Assembly (NCBI GenBank): GCA_903840825.1
Contig: CAIMHL010000267.1
Coordinates: forward strand, 1-18,689
Source: an uncultured beta proteobacterium
GTDB taxonomy: Bacteria > Pseudomonadota > Gammaproteobacteria > Burkholderiales > Burkholderiaceae_C
Length of the DNA: 18,689 nucleotides
Direction: 5' to 3'
Below the pieces are notes generated by a model. That model had not been told where the DNA came from, made no database searches, and saw only the letters and a list, made by a program, of their open reading frames with translations. This document shows, in pieces, positions 1-9,161 of this stretch. The number at the start of each line of letters is the position of its first letter. Within the stretch, counting starts at the first letter, position 1. The position numbers were made by a program, and so were the translations under genes.

Positions 1-1
1 C

Positions 2-301
2 ACAGTGGCCATTGACCAGCACCTGAACATCTCGCGTATGCGCGCACTTGAATTTGCCCGCCCCATGCTGCGCGCCACCAATACCGGCGCAACCGTGGTG
101 ATAGATGCGCAAGGCCGCGTCACGCATGCATTGGAGCGTCATACACGCGGCGCCCTGGTGGCCCAGGTGCAGGGTGCTGACGGCCTGACCCTGTATGCAC
201 GCTGGGTCTCGCACTTCGGGCTCACGCCCTGGTGGCTGGTGGGCGGCAGCGTCTTGCTGATCGCCGCGCTAGCCCGGTGGCGCACGACCCGTCCATCCTG
301 A
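2..301 (+). CDS. lnt: Apolipoprotein N-acyltransferase, C-terminal fragment
   Basis: This is the last ~99 residues of Lnt, the inner-membrane enzyme that adds the third acyl chain to the N-terminal cysteine of lipoproteins. The reading frame is open to the left edge, so the gene starts outside the window. The SRMRALEFARPMLRATNTG stretch is the conserved end of the nitrilase-like (carbon-nitrogen hydrolase) domain of Lnt, and it is followed by a final hydrophobic segment (LTPWWLVGGSVLLIAALARW) matching the C-terminal membrane helix. Stop at 299-301. lnt lies directly upstream of glyQ in many Burkholderiales. The assignment is firm although the catalytic residues are outside the window. Confidence 0.9.
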   Translation, partial: TVAIDQHLNISRMRALEFARPMLRATNTGATVVIDAQGRVTHALERHTRGALVAQVQGADGLTLYARWVSHFGLTPWWLVGGSVLLIAALARWRTTRPS

Positions 302-364
302 GTGCGCGGCGTAAAATGAAGGGGTTGGCGCGCCTAGCGCCTTGCCCCTAGAACCCAAGTTGCC

Positions 365-1270
<906 letters not shown>

Positions 1271-1340
1271 TATTTAGCAGGGCAGGCCGCTCTAGCTCCC
1301 ACGCTGTACGCGCCGCCCGGCCCCTAACTGATTAAAAACC

Positions 1341-3485
1341 ATGACAACAAAAAACCTGCTGGTTGAACTCTTTGTCGAAGAGTTGCCCCCCAAGGCCCTC
1401 AAAAAATTGGGCGATGCCTTTGCCCAACTCCTGGCTGAGCACCTGCGTGCGCTCGGCCTCGCCACCGCTGAGTCGGTCGTCACCGCTTACGCCTCGCCGC
1501 GTCGCCTGGGAGCCCACATCAGCCGCGTCTGGCTCAAAGCCGCTGACAAAGCCGTGCAGCAAAAACTCATGCCTGTGGCTGTGGGCCTTGACGCCAATGG
1601 CCAAGCCACACCCGCGCTCATTAAAAAATTGCAAGCACTGGGCGCTGATGTCACCGACCCTGCCGCGGCCGTCGCCAGCCTCAAGCGTGCCCCAGACGGC
1701 AAAGCCGAAGCCCTGTTTTACGACAGCCTCGTCACGGGCGCCGCGCTCGACACTGGTTTGCAAAAAGCCCTGGAAGAAGCCCTGGCCAAAATGCCCATCC
1801 CCAAAATGATGAGCTACCAGCTGGAAACTGACTGCGAATTGCCCGGCTGGAGTAGCGTCCACTTTGTGCGTCCCGTGCACGGCTTGATCGCCTTGCACGG
1901 CAGCACGGTCGTGCCCGTCAAACTGCTGGGCTTGAGTGCCGGCAACACCACCCAAGGCCACCGCTTTGAAGCCCGCATCTCCCCCGTTGTCGTTAGCCAT
2001 GCCGACGCCTACGAAACCACCCTCAAAGATGACGGCGCGGTGATTGCCAGCTTCGCTGAGCGCCGCGCCGAGATCGTGCGCCAACTGCAAGCCGCAGCGG
2101 CCAAGATAGGCGGCGGCGTCAAAGCCATTGACGACGACGCGCTCTTGGACGAAGTCACCGGCCTGGTCGAGCGCCCCAATGTGTTGGTGTGCGAATTTGA
2201 GGCGCAATTCCTCGACGTGCCCCAAGAGTGCCTCATCCTCACCATGAAGGCCAACCAAAAGTATTTCCCCCTGCTTGATGCCGCCAACAAGCTCACCCAC
2301 CAATTTCTGGTCGTGAGCAACATCAGCCCCGAGGATGCCAGTGCCGTCATTGGCGGCAACGAGCGCGTGGTGCGCCCGCGCCTGGCCGATGCCAAATTCT
2401 TCTTCGACCAAGACCGCAAGAAAACGCTTGAATCCCGTGTCGGCGGGCTCGATAAAGTGGTTTACCACAACAAACTCGGCACCCAAGGCGCTCGCGTGCT
2501 CCGCGTGCGCGCCATTGCCCACGCCATCGCCACCCAGTTAGGTTTGGCTGCCCAACTGCAAGCGGTTGACACGGCAGCCCAACTCGCCAAAACCGATTTG
2601 CTCACCGACATGGTCGGCGAATTCCCCGAGCTCCAAGGCATCATGGGCGGCTACTATGCCCGCCACGATGGCTTGGGCGAAGATGTCGCCCTCGCCATAG
2701 AAGACCATTACAAACCCCGTTTTGCCGGGGACGACTTGCCCCGCAACAGCACCGGCCTCATCGTCGCGCTGGCCGACAAGCTCGAAACCCTGGTCGGCAT
2801 GTTTGGCATCGGTAACGTCCCCACGGGCGACAAAGACCCGTTTGCTCTGCGCCGCCACGCTTTGGGCATCATCCGCATGCTGGTTGAAAAAGACCTGGCC
2901 CTAGACCTCGGCCAACTCTTGGCCACTGTGGCGCTGCCCTTTGGCGCACTCATCACGCCAGACCACGCCAAGTTGGTTGAAGATATTCAAACCTTCATGT
3001 TCGAGCGCCTCGCCGGTTCTCTGCGCGAGCAGGGCTATAGCCCGCAAGAGGTCGAGTCGGTCGTCTCGCAAAAGCCCCAGCGCCTGGGTGACATCCCCAA
3101 GCGTCTGGCAGCAGTGCGTGCTTTTGCCACCCTGCCCGAGGCGCCTGCGCTGGCGGCCGCCAACAAGCGGGTCAGCAACATTCTGAAAAAAGCCGGCGAG
3201 GTCGATGCCCACGTCAGCCTCATCTTGCTCAAAGAGCCAGGTGAAATTGCACTGCATCAAGCCATGGAAAGCATCGCGCCTTTGGCCAAGGCCCAGTTTG
3301 ACGCCGGCGACTACACCGCCTCGCTGCAAACCCTGGCCGCGCTGCGTGCCCCGGTGGACGCATTTTTTGACAGCGTCATGGTCAACGCCGAAGAGATGGA
3401 CCTGCGCCTCAACCGCCAAGGCCTGCTCAAGTGCCTGCACGACGCCATGAACCGCGTCGCTGACCTGTCCCGGCTGGTGGCATGA
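1341..3485 (+). CDS. glyS: Glycyl-tRNA synthetase beta subunit
   Basis: The 714-residue beta subunit, which binds tRNA-Gly and completes the alpha2beta2 enzyme with GlyQ. It starts with the family's N-terminus (LLVELFVEELPPKALKKLG). The central block with NERVVRPRLADAKFFFDQDR is highly diagnostic, and GDKDPFALRRHALGIIRMLV marks the region before the C-terminal DALR-like anticodon-binding part. Length is normal for the family. The stop overlaps the gmhB start by 4 bases (ATGA), which indicates translational coupling with gmhB. Confidence 0.98.
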   Translation: MTTKNLLVELFVEELPPKALKKLGDAFAQLLAEHLRALGLATAESVVTAYASPRRLGAHISRVWLKAADKAVQQKLMPVAVGLDANGQATPALIKKLQALGADVTDPAAAVASLKRAPDGKAEALFYDSLVTGAALDTGLQKALEEALAKMPIPKMMSYQLETDCELPGWSSVHFVRPVHGLIALHGSTVVPVKLLGLSAGNTTQGHRFEARISPVVVSHADAYETTLKDDGAVIASFAERRAEIVRQLQAAAAKIGGGVKAIDDDALLDEVTGLVERPNVLVCEFEAQFLDVPQECLILTMKANQKYFPLLDAANKLTHQFLVVSNISPEDASAVIGGNERVVRPRLADAKFFFDQDRKKTLESRVGGLDKVVYHNKLGTQGARVLRVRAIAHAIATQLGLAAQLQAVDTAAQLAKTDLLTDMVGEFPELQGIMGGYYARHDGLGEDVALAIEDHYKPRFAGDDLPRNSTGLIVALADKLETLVGMFGIGNVPTGDKDPFALRRHALGIIRMLVEKDLALDLGQLLATVALPFGALITPDHAKLVEDIQTFMFERLAGSLREQGYSPQEVESVVSQKPQRLGDIPKRLAAVRAFATLPEAPALAAANKRVSNILKKAGEVDAHVSLILLKEPGEIALHQAMESIAPLAKAQFDAGDYTASLQTLAALRAPVDAFFDSVMVNAEEMDLRLNRQGLLKCLHDAMNRVADLSRLVA

Positions 3486-4057
3486 TTTCCCAAAACCTCA
3501 AGCTGGTCATTCTTGATCGCGACGGCACCATCAATGAAGACAGCGACGACTTCATCAAAACGCCAGAAGAATGGCTGCCCCTGCCAGGCTCGCTTGAGGC
3601 CATCGCCCGCCTCAACCACGCCGGTTGGCATGTGGTGATTGCCTCCAACCAGTCCGGCCTGGGGCGCGGCCTGTTTGACGTCTCCACCCTGAACGCCATG
3701 CACGCCAAAATGCACAAGCTGCTGGCGGCGGTGGGGGGGAGGGTGGATGCTATTTTTTACTGCCCTCACGGCCCCGAAGACGCTTGTCGCTGCCGCAAAC
3801 CCGAGCCCGGCCTGTTTGAGCAAATCGCCGAACGCTTCGGTGTCGACCTGCGCTTGGTTCCTGCGGTGGGCGACTCCGCGCGCGACATCCTGGCCGGCAT
3901 CGCAGTAGGCTGCGAGCCGCATCTGGTCTTGACCGGCAAAGGCGCCACCTACAAAAACCGCTCCTTGCCCGACACCTTTCCACCTGAGACGCGCACCCAC
4001 GCCGACCTCGCCGCCTTTGTCGATTTTCTGATCACCCGCGAAACGACCGCCGTTTAA
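3482..4057 (+). CDS. gmhB: D-glycero-beta-D-manno-heptose-1,7-bisphosphate 7-phosphatase
   Basis: A 191-residue HAD-superfamily phosphatase that removes the C7 phosphate of heptose bisphosphate during ADP-heptose synthesis for the LPS inner core. Motif I is LDRDGT (nucleophile D12, acid/base D14). The ASNQSG block at 54-59 is HAD motif II. The zinc-binding loop specific to GmhB/HisB-type enzymes is visible as C94-H96-C102-C104, followed by K106. The GDS with D131 is motif IV. Its start overlaps glyS (ATGA). Length and motifs fit GmhB. A histidinol-phosphatase role is possible by fold but less likely without hisB neighbours. Confidence 0.93.
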   Translation: MISQNLKLVILDRDGTINEDSDDFIKTPEEWLPLPGSLEAIARLNHAGWHVVIASNQSGLGRGLFDVSTLNAMHAKMHKLLAAVGGRVDAIFYCPHGPEDACRCRKPEPGLFEQIAERFGVDLRLVPAVGDSARDILAGIAVGCEPHLVLTGKGATYKNRSLPDTFPPETRTHADLAAFVDFLITRETTAV

Positions 4058-4082
4058 AGCGCTTTTCATCCCCTGCTTACCG

Positions 4083-4139
4083 CTATTAAAAAATGAGCTG
4101 TTTAAGCAATTCCACAGTGCTCTAGCGGCCAATTACTTA
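4083..4139 (+). repeat. Possible Comamonadaceae intergenic hairpin element
   Basis: The gmhB-plsC gap begins with GCTATTAAAAAATGAGCTG and continues to a CTCTAGCGGCCAA segment. From memory this layout resembles a short intergenic element (GCTATT...AGCTGCTAGCGC...GCGCTAGAGGCC) that is frequent in Comamonadaceae genomes. Only one copy is present here, and the pairing seen (AGCA with TGCT) is short, so the assignment rests on resemblance. Confidence 0.35.
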
Positions 4140-4144
4140 TAAAC

Positions 4145-4885
4145 ATGCATCTGATTCGCTCGATACTGCACATGGCCTGGATGTTGATCACGGTCATCCC
4201 CTGGGGCTTTGCCTTGGTGGGCATCTCGCTCTGGGTGCGCCGCACCCCGCTGTGGTGGTTTGCCGTCAACTGGTTTCGCCTCGTCATCTGGGGCACACGC
4301 GTGTTTTTGGGCGTCAAGGTCCAGGTCATTGGCCTGCGCAACCTGCCCCAAGGCCCCACTGCTCCGGCCATTTTGTTGTCCAAGCACCAATCCACGCTAG
4401 AGACGCTGCTCATCCCCACCCTCATGCCACGCCCACTGGCCTTTGTGTTCAAACGTGAATTGCTCAAAATCCCGTTTTTTGGCTGGTCTATGGCCCGCCT
4501 CGACATGATTCACATCGACCGCGAAAGCCGCGCTGCCGCCATGAAACACGTCATTGCCGAGGGCAAACGCATGCTTGACCAAGGCACCTGGGTCATCATG
4601 TTCCCCGAAGGCACCCGCATCGCCCGTGGTGAACGCGGCACCTACCAAACCGCCGGCACACGTCTCGCGGTTGAGTCGGGCGCTCCCGTCATCCCCATTG
4701 CAATCTCGTCCGGCAAGTGCTGGCCCCGCGCTGGCTTTGTCAAACACCCCGGTACGGTCACGGTGTCCATCGGCCCGGCCATAGCCAGCGTGGGCCGCGA
4801 ACCCAAAGAACTCATGCGCGAAGTCGAAGCCTGGATCGAAGCCGAAATGCAGCGCATTGACCCCGAGGCCTATGCCCAAGCCTGA
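4145..4885 (+). CDS. plsC: 1-acyl-sn-glycerol-3-phosphate acyltransferase
   Basis: A 246-residue membrane acyltransferase of the LPLAT/AGPAT family that converts lysophosphatidate to phosphatidate. The N-terminus has hydrophobic segments at about residues 5-30 and 37-57. Motif I is KHQSTLE (H81 and E86 in the HX4D/E catalytic dyad) and the substrate-phosphate motif FPEGTR is at 153-158. A VIPIAI strand at 182-187 is also typical. Length is normal. The stop overlaps the next gene by 14 bases, suggesting one transcript with gmhB and the downstream peptidase gene. Confidence 0.93.
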   Translation: MHLIRSILHMAWMLITVIPWGFALVGISLWVRRTPLWWFAVNWFRLVIWGTRVFLGVKVQVIGLRNLPQGPTAPAILLSKHQSTLETLLIPTLMPRPLAFVFKRELLKIPFFGWSMARLDMIHIDRESRAAAMKHVIAEGKRMLDQGTWVIMFPEGTRIARGERGTYQTAGTRLAVESGAPVIPIAISSGKCWPRAGFVKHPGTVTVSIGPAIASVGREPKELMREVEAWIEAEMQRIDPEAYAQA

Positions 4886-5636
4886 CCTGCTCACGCACCC
4901 CCGCGCCAACCGCGAAACCACACTCGGCCACACCGTGGTCGGCTACGAGTTCAAGCGCAGCGCGCGGCGCACCATCGGTTTTTCCATCAAGCCCGAAGGC
5001 CTGGTGGTCAGCGCCCCTAGCTGGGTGGCGCTTAAAGCCATCGAGGCCGCCTTGCAAGAAAAAGCCGTTTGGATCATCCAAAAACTAGGCGACGTGCATG
5101 AACGCCACCAAAGCCTGCTGGCCAACGAGATCACTTGGGCGGATGGCGCGCAGCTGCCTTACCTCGGCGCGCCGCTCACCTTGCAGCTCTTGCCGCCGTC
5201 CTTGGGTCGCCGCGCCACCTCTGCCTTGCTGCCCGGCGCACCCACGCCCACCTTGCAACTCGCCCTCAGCGGTGATGCCACCCCTGCACAAATGCGCCAA
5301 GCCACCCAGCGCTGGTTACTCAAAGAGGCCCAGGCGCATTTCACCCAGCGGCTCGACCACTTTGCCCTCCAACTCCAGGTCAACTGGCGCAGCCTCTCCC
5401 TGAGCAACGCCGCCACCCGCTGGGGCAGCGCCCGCATTGATGGCAGCATCCGGCTCAACTGGCGCCTCATGCACTTTGACCCTGCGGTGATTGACTACGT
5501 CGTTGCCCACGAGCTCAGCCACCTGCGCGAGATGAACCACAGCCCTCGCTTTTGGGCCACCGTGCGCAGCGTCATGCCCGATTACGCCGCCCTCAGGCAG
5601 CAGCTCAAAGTGGTGTCGGTGCCACGCTGGTCTTAG
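4872..5636 (+). CDS. YgjP-family (DUF45) zinc metallopeptidase
   Basis: A 254-residue protein of the YgjP/DUF45 metal-dependent hydrolase family, related to SprT and WLM-type zinc peptidases. The zinc site is clear: HELSH (H213, E214, H217) with a third ligand at H223 in MNHSPRFW. The preceding RWGSARIDGSIRLNWRLM stretch is characteristic of the family. An in-frame TTG lies 15 bases upstream, but ATG 4872 is preferred because it needs only a short overlap with plsC. The physiological substrate of this family is not established. The gene meets the convergent hydrolase gene tail to tail with a 32-bp overlap. Confidence 0.85.
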   Translation: MPKPDLLTHPRANRETTLGHTVVGYEFKRSARRTIGFSIKPEGLVVSAPSWVALKAIEAALQEKAVWIIQKLGDVHERHQSLLANEITWADGAQLPYLGAPLTLQLLPPSLGRRATSALLPGAPTPTLQLALSGDATPAQMRQATQRWLLKEAQAHFTQRLDHFALQLQVNWRSLSLSNAATRWGSARIDGSIRLNWRLMHFDPAVIDYVVAHELSHLREMNHSPRFWATVRSVMPDYAALRQQLKVVSVPRWS

Positions 5637-6699
5637 GCGCGCTAAAGCGGTAAACGCCGTCGTCGCCTAGCGTGCGTGTCAGTTGCCCTTCATACATCAG
5701 AAGGTGCAAATGCGCGATCGACTCGCCCATCGCAAACGTCGTCTGGTGCAAATCCAGCGCCCGCTTAAACAGCACGGGCAGCATGTCTGCCGCACTGCCT
5801 GCCTTCAAGGTGCACGCCTCCAGCACCTCGGCCAGTCGGTCCCGGTGGTGGTCGTGCAACTGCCCAATGCGCGCATGCAGCCCGGTAAAGGGCTTGCCGT
5901 GCGACGGCAGCGTCAGGGTTTGCGCGTCCAGCGTCTTAAATTGATCAATCGAATCAAGAAAATGCCGCAGCGAATTGGCCTCTGGCTCCATGTCATACAC
6001 ACTCACGTTGGTTGAAATGCGGGGCAGCATCATGTCGCCGCCAATCAACACCTTCAAGGCCTCGCAAGCCAGCGAAATATGCTCAGGCGCATGACCAAAC
6101 CCACTGATACAGCGCCACTTGTGCCCGCCAATCGTCAGCACATCGCCTGCCATCATGCGCCGATACTGCTGCGGCATCGCAGGCACCAGCGTCGGGTAAT
6201 AACTGCCCCGGCCTTTGATCTGCGCCACAGAGTCCGGGTCATTCAGGCCATGCAGCGCAAAGAAATCAGCCGCTGAATCGCCGCCAAACCCGGTGGGCCC
6301 CTCCGTGCCAATGCGCGCCATCGTGTAGTCGGTCGCACTCATCCACAGCCGCACCTGCCAGCGCTCGCACAGCCAGTGCGCCAGCCCAACGTGGTCCGGG
6401 TGCATGTGCGTCACGATCACGCGCAAAATCGGCAAGCCCTCCAATTCGTTCTCAAAAATTTGCGCCCATTGCGCTTTCGCCACGTCTGAGTGAATGCAGC
6501 AATCCACCACACTCCAGCCAGCGCGCCCGTCTATCTCATCGCGCAGCAGCCACAGGTTGATGTGGTTCAAGGCAAAAGGCAAGGCCATGCGAATCCACTT
6601 CACCCCCGGCACCACTTCCAGGGTTTTGCCCTGCTCGGGCATCAAGTCGCCCAGCGGGTAGTGCAGTTGTTTTTCAAGTTCGTTGGCAACGTGGTTCAA
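5605..6699 (-). CDS. Metallo-beta-lactamase-fold hydrolase
   Basis: A 364-residue MBL-fold protein. The di-metal site is H98-x-H100-x-D102-H103 (THMHPDH), H203 in the GHAPEH segment, D222 and H267. A C-terminal helical extension follows residue 280, as in larger MBL thioesterase/glyoxalase-like enzymes. The start is TTG at 6699: it has GGAG five bases upstream, and no in-frame ATG exists between it and residue 20. It diverges from the MerR regulator gene, and the intervening palindrome overlaps its apparent promoter, so a role in leucine/acyl-CoA catabolism is likely. Substrate unknown; an acyl-CoA thioester hydrolase is one guess. Confidence 0.88.
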   Translation of the reverse strand: MNHVANELEKQLHYPLGDLMPEQGKTLEVVPGVKWIRMALPFALNHINLWLLRDEIDGRAGWSVVDCCIHSDVAKAQWAQIFENELEGLPILRVIVTHMHPDHVGLAHWLCERWQVRLWMSATDYTMARIGTEGPTGFGGDSAADFFALHGLNDPDSVAQIKGRGSYYPTLVPAMPQQYRRMMAGDVLTIGGHKWRCISGFGHAPEHISLACEALKVLIGGDMMLPRISTNVSVYDMEPEANSLRHFLDSIDQFKTLDAQTLTLPSHGKPFTGLHARIGQLHDHHRDRLAEVLEACTLKAGSAADMLPVLFKRALDLHQTTFAMGESIAHLHLLMYEGQLTRTLGDDGVYRFSAPKTSVAPTPL

Positions 6700-6717
6700 G
6701 GTAACTCCATAACTACG

Positions 6718-6746
6718 ACATAATTGACGTTTACGTTAACGTCAAT
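6718..6746 (-). promoter_or_regulatory. Palindromic MerR/LiuR-type operator overlapping the divergent promoter
   Basis: Perfect 8-bp inverted arms ATTGACGT (6723-6730) and ACGTCAAT (6739-6746) enclose an 8-bp core that itself contains ACGT. On the minus strand, TTGACG (6745-6740) and TTATGT (6723-6718) are spaced 16 bp apart and could be the -35 and -10 of the hydrolase gene. The palindrome thus covers its spacer, the usual place for MerR-family control. The neighbouring MerR gene is the obvious ligand. ACGT-containing palindromes are recalled for LiuR of proteobacteria. Confidence 0.7.
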
Positions 6747-6809
6747 CAAAAAATGCAATTGTAGGTGCGGCTTATTCCAAGGGCAGTCACCTCGGTTCAC
6801 TCAAAACCT

Positions 6810-7211
6810 ATGGCCATCACCTACAGCATCAGCGACCTGGCGCAAGAGTTCGACCTCACCACCCGCGCCATCCGTTTTTATGAAGACCTGGGCCTGCTCC
6901 AGCCCGAGCGCTCAGGCCCTGCGGGCCGCAACCGCATCTACAGCGGCCGCGACCGCACCCGCCTCAAACTCACCCTGCGCGCCAAGCGCCTGGGCCTGAG
7001 CCTGACCGAGGCCAAAGACATTATCGACATGTACGACAGTCCGCGCGACACCGGCCCGCAGTTAGAGAAGTTTTTGCTCATCCTGGCCGACCACCAAAAG
7101 CAACTTCAAGACCAAATGCTCGACCTGCAAGCCAACCTCGACGAACTCAAAGTCCACCAACGCGAAGCCAAAGCCCTGCTCGCCAAAGCCCTCAAAAAGG
7201 ATGCCGCATGA
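6810..7211 (+). CDS. liuR: MerR-family regulator of leucine/isovalerate catabolism (LiuR-like)
   Basis: A 133-residue transcription factor. Residues 4-70 form a MerR winged helix-turn-helix (YSISDLAQEFDLTTRAIRFY, then GLLQPER, the RIYS wing and LGLSLTEAKDII). Residues 80-128 are a long helical dimerisation coil. There is no cysteine-rich metal site, so it is not a metal sensor. The family and the co-transcribed isovaleryl-CoA dehydrogenase fit LiuR, which controls the liu pathway. ATG 6810 is chosen because it begins the conserved domain; a 15-codon upstream extension in frame is unconvincing. Its stop overlaps the thioesterase start (ATGA). Probably binds the palindrome at 6723-6746. Confidence 0.85.
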   Translation: MAITYSISDLAQEFDLTTRAIRFYEDLGLLQPERSGPAGRNRIYSGRDRTRLKLTLRAKRLGLSLTEAKDIIDMYDSPRDTGPQLEKFLLILADHQKQLQDQMLDLQANLDELKVHQREAKALLAKALKKDAA

Positions 7212-7639
7212 CCGCTGAAGACACCTTTGCCCGCGTCCAAGCCAGCTTCGATCGCCAAGGAATGATGCGCCACCTCGGCGCCACTCTGGTTCGGGCTGAG
7301 CCCGGCCTGTGCGAAGTAGCCCTGCCTTACTCAGACAAAGTCACCCAGCAGCAGGGCGGTTTTCATGGCGGCGCTATGGGCGCACTGGCCGACATTGCCG
7401 GTGGTTACGCCGGCCTCACGATGGCCCCCGAGGGCATGGAAGTCACCAGCGTCGAATTCAAAATCAACTTCATGGCCGCATTCCAAGGCGGCGAGTTGCG
7501 AGCCACCGGTCATGTGGTCAAAGCCGGTCGGCGCCTCATCATCACCACCGCCGAAGTCACCCACATCGACGCCACCGGCAAAACCAGCGCCTGTGCTGTC
7601 ATGCAACAAACGCTGATGGTTGTGCCCAAGACATACTGA
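7208..7639 (+). CDS. PaaI-family hotdog acyl-CoA thioesterase
   Basis: A 143-residue hotdog-fold protein of the PaaI/YbgC-like thioesterase group, expected to hydrolyse an acyl-CoA or aryl-CoA in the cytoplasm. The GGFHGGAMGALADIAGGYAG segment (residues ~51-70) is the family's central helix with the catalytic HGG. Later strands VEFKINFM and GRRLIITTAEV are also typical. Translationally coupled to the MerR gene (ATGA overlap) and 49 bp before isovaleryl-CoA dehydrogenase, so it probably belongs to the same leucine-degradation operon, perhaps releasing CoA from accumulated intermediates (inference). Confidence 0.87.
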   Translation: MTAEDTFARVQASFDRQGMMRHLGATLVRAEPGLCEVALPYSDKVTQQQGGFHGGAMGALADIAGGYAGLTMAPEGMEVTSVEFKINFMAAFQGGELRATGHVVKAGRRLIITTAEVTHIDATGKTSACAVMQQTLMVVPKTY

Positions 7640-7688
7640 TCCCAAGCCCCGCGAGCCCCAACCCGCTGAATAACCTCAAGGAACCTCC

Positions 7689-8870
7689 ATGAACAACATG
7701 CCCGGACTCAACTTCCAACTCGGTGAAGACATCGACGCCCTGCGCGATGCCGTGCGCGAATTCGCCCAAACTGAGATCGCCCCCCGTGCCGCCGAGATCG
7801 ACAAAACCGACCAATTCCCCATGGACCTCTGGCGCAAAATGGGCGACCTTGGCGTGCTCGGCATCACCGTGGGCGAAGAGTTTGGCGGCGCCAACATGGG
7901 CTACCTCGCCCACATGATCGCCATGGAAGAAATCTCGCGGGCCAGTGCCTCAGTAGGCCTCTCCTACGGCGCCCACAGCAACTTGTGCGTGAACCAGATC
8001 AAACGCAACGGCACGCCTGAGCAGCGCAGCAAGTACCTGCCCAAGCTGGTGTCCGGCGAACACGTCGGTGCCCTCGCCATGAGCGAGCCCGGTGCGGGCA
8101 GTGATGTCATCAGCATGAAACTCAAAGCCGAAGACAAAGGCGGCTACTACCTGCTCAACGGCACCAAAATGTGGATCACCAACGGCCCCGATGCTGACAC
8201 CCTGGTCGTCTACGCCAAAACCGAGCCCGAGCTAGGCGCTCGTGGCGTCACCGCTTTCCTCATAGAAAAAGGCATGCCAGGCTTCGCCTGCGCGCAAAAG
8301 CTTGACAAACTCGGTATGCGAGGCAGCCATACCGGAGAGCTCGTGTTTAACAACGTCGAAGTCCCCGCGCAAAACATTTTGGGCGGGCTCAACAGCGGCG
8401 CCAAAGTGCTCATGAGCGGCTTGGATTACGAACGCGCCGTGCTCACCGGCGGCCCCTTGGGCATCATGCAATCTGTGATGGACAGCGTGCTCCCCTACAT
8501 TCACGACCGCAAACAATTCGGCCAAAGCATTGGCGAGTTTCAGCTCATCCAGGGCAAGGTCGCCGACATGTACACCGTGCTGCAAGCCGGGCGCTCTTTT
8601 GCCTACACCGTGGCCAAAAACCTCGACTCGCTCGGTGTTGAGCATGTGCGCCAAGTGCGCAAAGACTGCGCCTCGGTCATCTTGTGGTGCGCCGAACAGG
8701 CCACCAAAATGGCTGGCGATGGCGTCCAAATCTTCGGTGGCAATGGCTACATCAACGACTACCCCTTGGGCCGCCTCTGGCGCGATGCCAAGCTCTACGA
8801 AATAGGCGCCGGCACCAGCGAAATCCGCCGCATGCTGATTGGGCGTGAATTGTTTGCCGAAACCCTTTAA
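7689..8870 (+). CDS. ivd: Isovaleryl-CoA dehydrogenase
   Basis: A 393-residue acyl-CoA dehydrogenase that oxidises isovaleryl-CoA to 3-methylcrotonyl-CoA in leucine catabolism, using FAD and passing electrons to ETF. Family signatures: AMSEPGAGSDV at ~130-140, WITNGPDADTLVVYAKT at ~162-178, and IFGGNGYINDYPLGRLWRDA at ~348-367. The catalytic base is in LDYERAVLTGG, at E248; glutamate at this loop rather than the one before the C-terminal helix is the hallmark of IVD as opposed to short/medium-chain enzymes. ATG 7689 follows an AAGGAACC ribosome site. In other proteobacteria liuB/C/D follow; here they do not. Confidence 0.94.
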   Translation: MNNMPGLNFQLGEDIDALRDAVREFAQTEIAPRAAEIDKTDQFPMDLWRKMGDLGVLGITVGEEFGGANMGYLAHMIAMEEISRASASVGLSYGAHSNLCVNQIKRNGTPEQRSKYLPKLVSGEHVGALAMSEPGAGSDVISMKLKAEDKGGYYLLNGTKMWITNGPDADTLVVYAKTEPELGARGVTAFLIEKGMPGFACAQKLDKLGMRGSHTGELVFNNVEVPAQNILGGLNSGAKVLMSGLDYERAVLTGGPLGIMQSVMDSVLPYIHDRKQFGQSIGEFQLIQGKVADMYTVLQAGRSFAYTVAKNLDSLGVEHVRQVRKDCASVILWCAEQATKMAGDGVQIFGGNGYINDYPLGRLWRDAKLYEIGAGTSEIRRMLIGRELFAETL

Positions 8871-8889
8871 GGCAGCTCAACAAAATCAA

Positions 8890-8924
8890 CTCCCCGAAAA
8901 AACTCTCTGGGGAGGGCCCTTTTC
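8890..8924 (+). terminator. Probable terminator after ivd
   Basis: CTCCCC at 8890-8895 pairs with GGGGAG at 8909-8914 across a 13-base loop, followed by GGCCC and a short TTTT run at 8920-8923. It lies 20 bp past the ivd stop. The T tract is short, so termination may be partial. Confidence 0.5.
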
Positions 8925-9077
8925 TGCGTGATTGCTTGATGCTATCCCTGGAAAGGGCGTGCAGGTCAGACACTCTTACCGGTAAGAACGGCTTTGGGGT
9001 CAGAGCCCAATTTCGTTCGCTGTTTCTTTCGCCGGTAGCCCCATCGTCCTGAATTGGGATCTGACCTCCAAGCCTTT
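8917..9077 (+). repeat. Long direct repeat, left copy
   Basis: About 160 bp that recurs in diverged form at 9837-9990. Shared landmarks in order are CTTTTCTGCG, GGTCAGACAC, AAGAACGGC, CAGAGCCCAATTTCGTTC, CCCCATCGTCCTGAATTGGG and AAGCCTT. The right half contains palindromic element copy A. The two direct copies bracket the DUF4160/DUF2442 gene pair. Confidence 0.7.
8990..9074 (+). repeat. Palindromic element, copy A
   Basis: An 85-bp imperfect inverted repeat. The left arm begins GGCTTTGGGGTCAGAGCCCA. The right arm ends GAATTGGGATCTGACCTCCA plus AGCC, which is its near-perfect complement. Three more copies are at 9767-9840, 9904-9987 and 10916-11000. No transposase is present in the window, so it is a non-autonomous REP/MITE-type element. 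Confidence 0.85.
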
Positions 9078-9161
9078 CACCAGCTGCAAAAGCTGAAAGG
9101 GTGTCGAGCCAATCCGCTTACCAGCGGGTAAACTGGCATTTTGATTTGTGGAGCCCATGCC

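Noticed and set aside
1332..2522. A 396-residue open frame opposite glyS
   Set aside because: It is an antisense shadow produced by GC-rich codon bias; glyS on the other strand is unambiguous.
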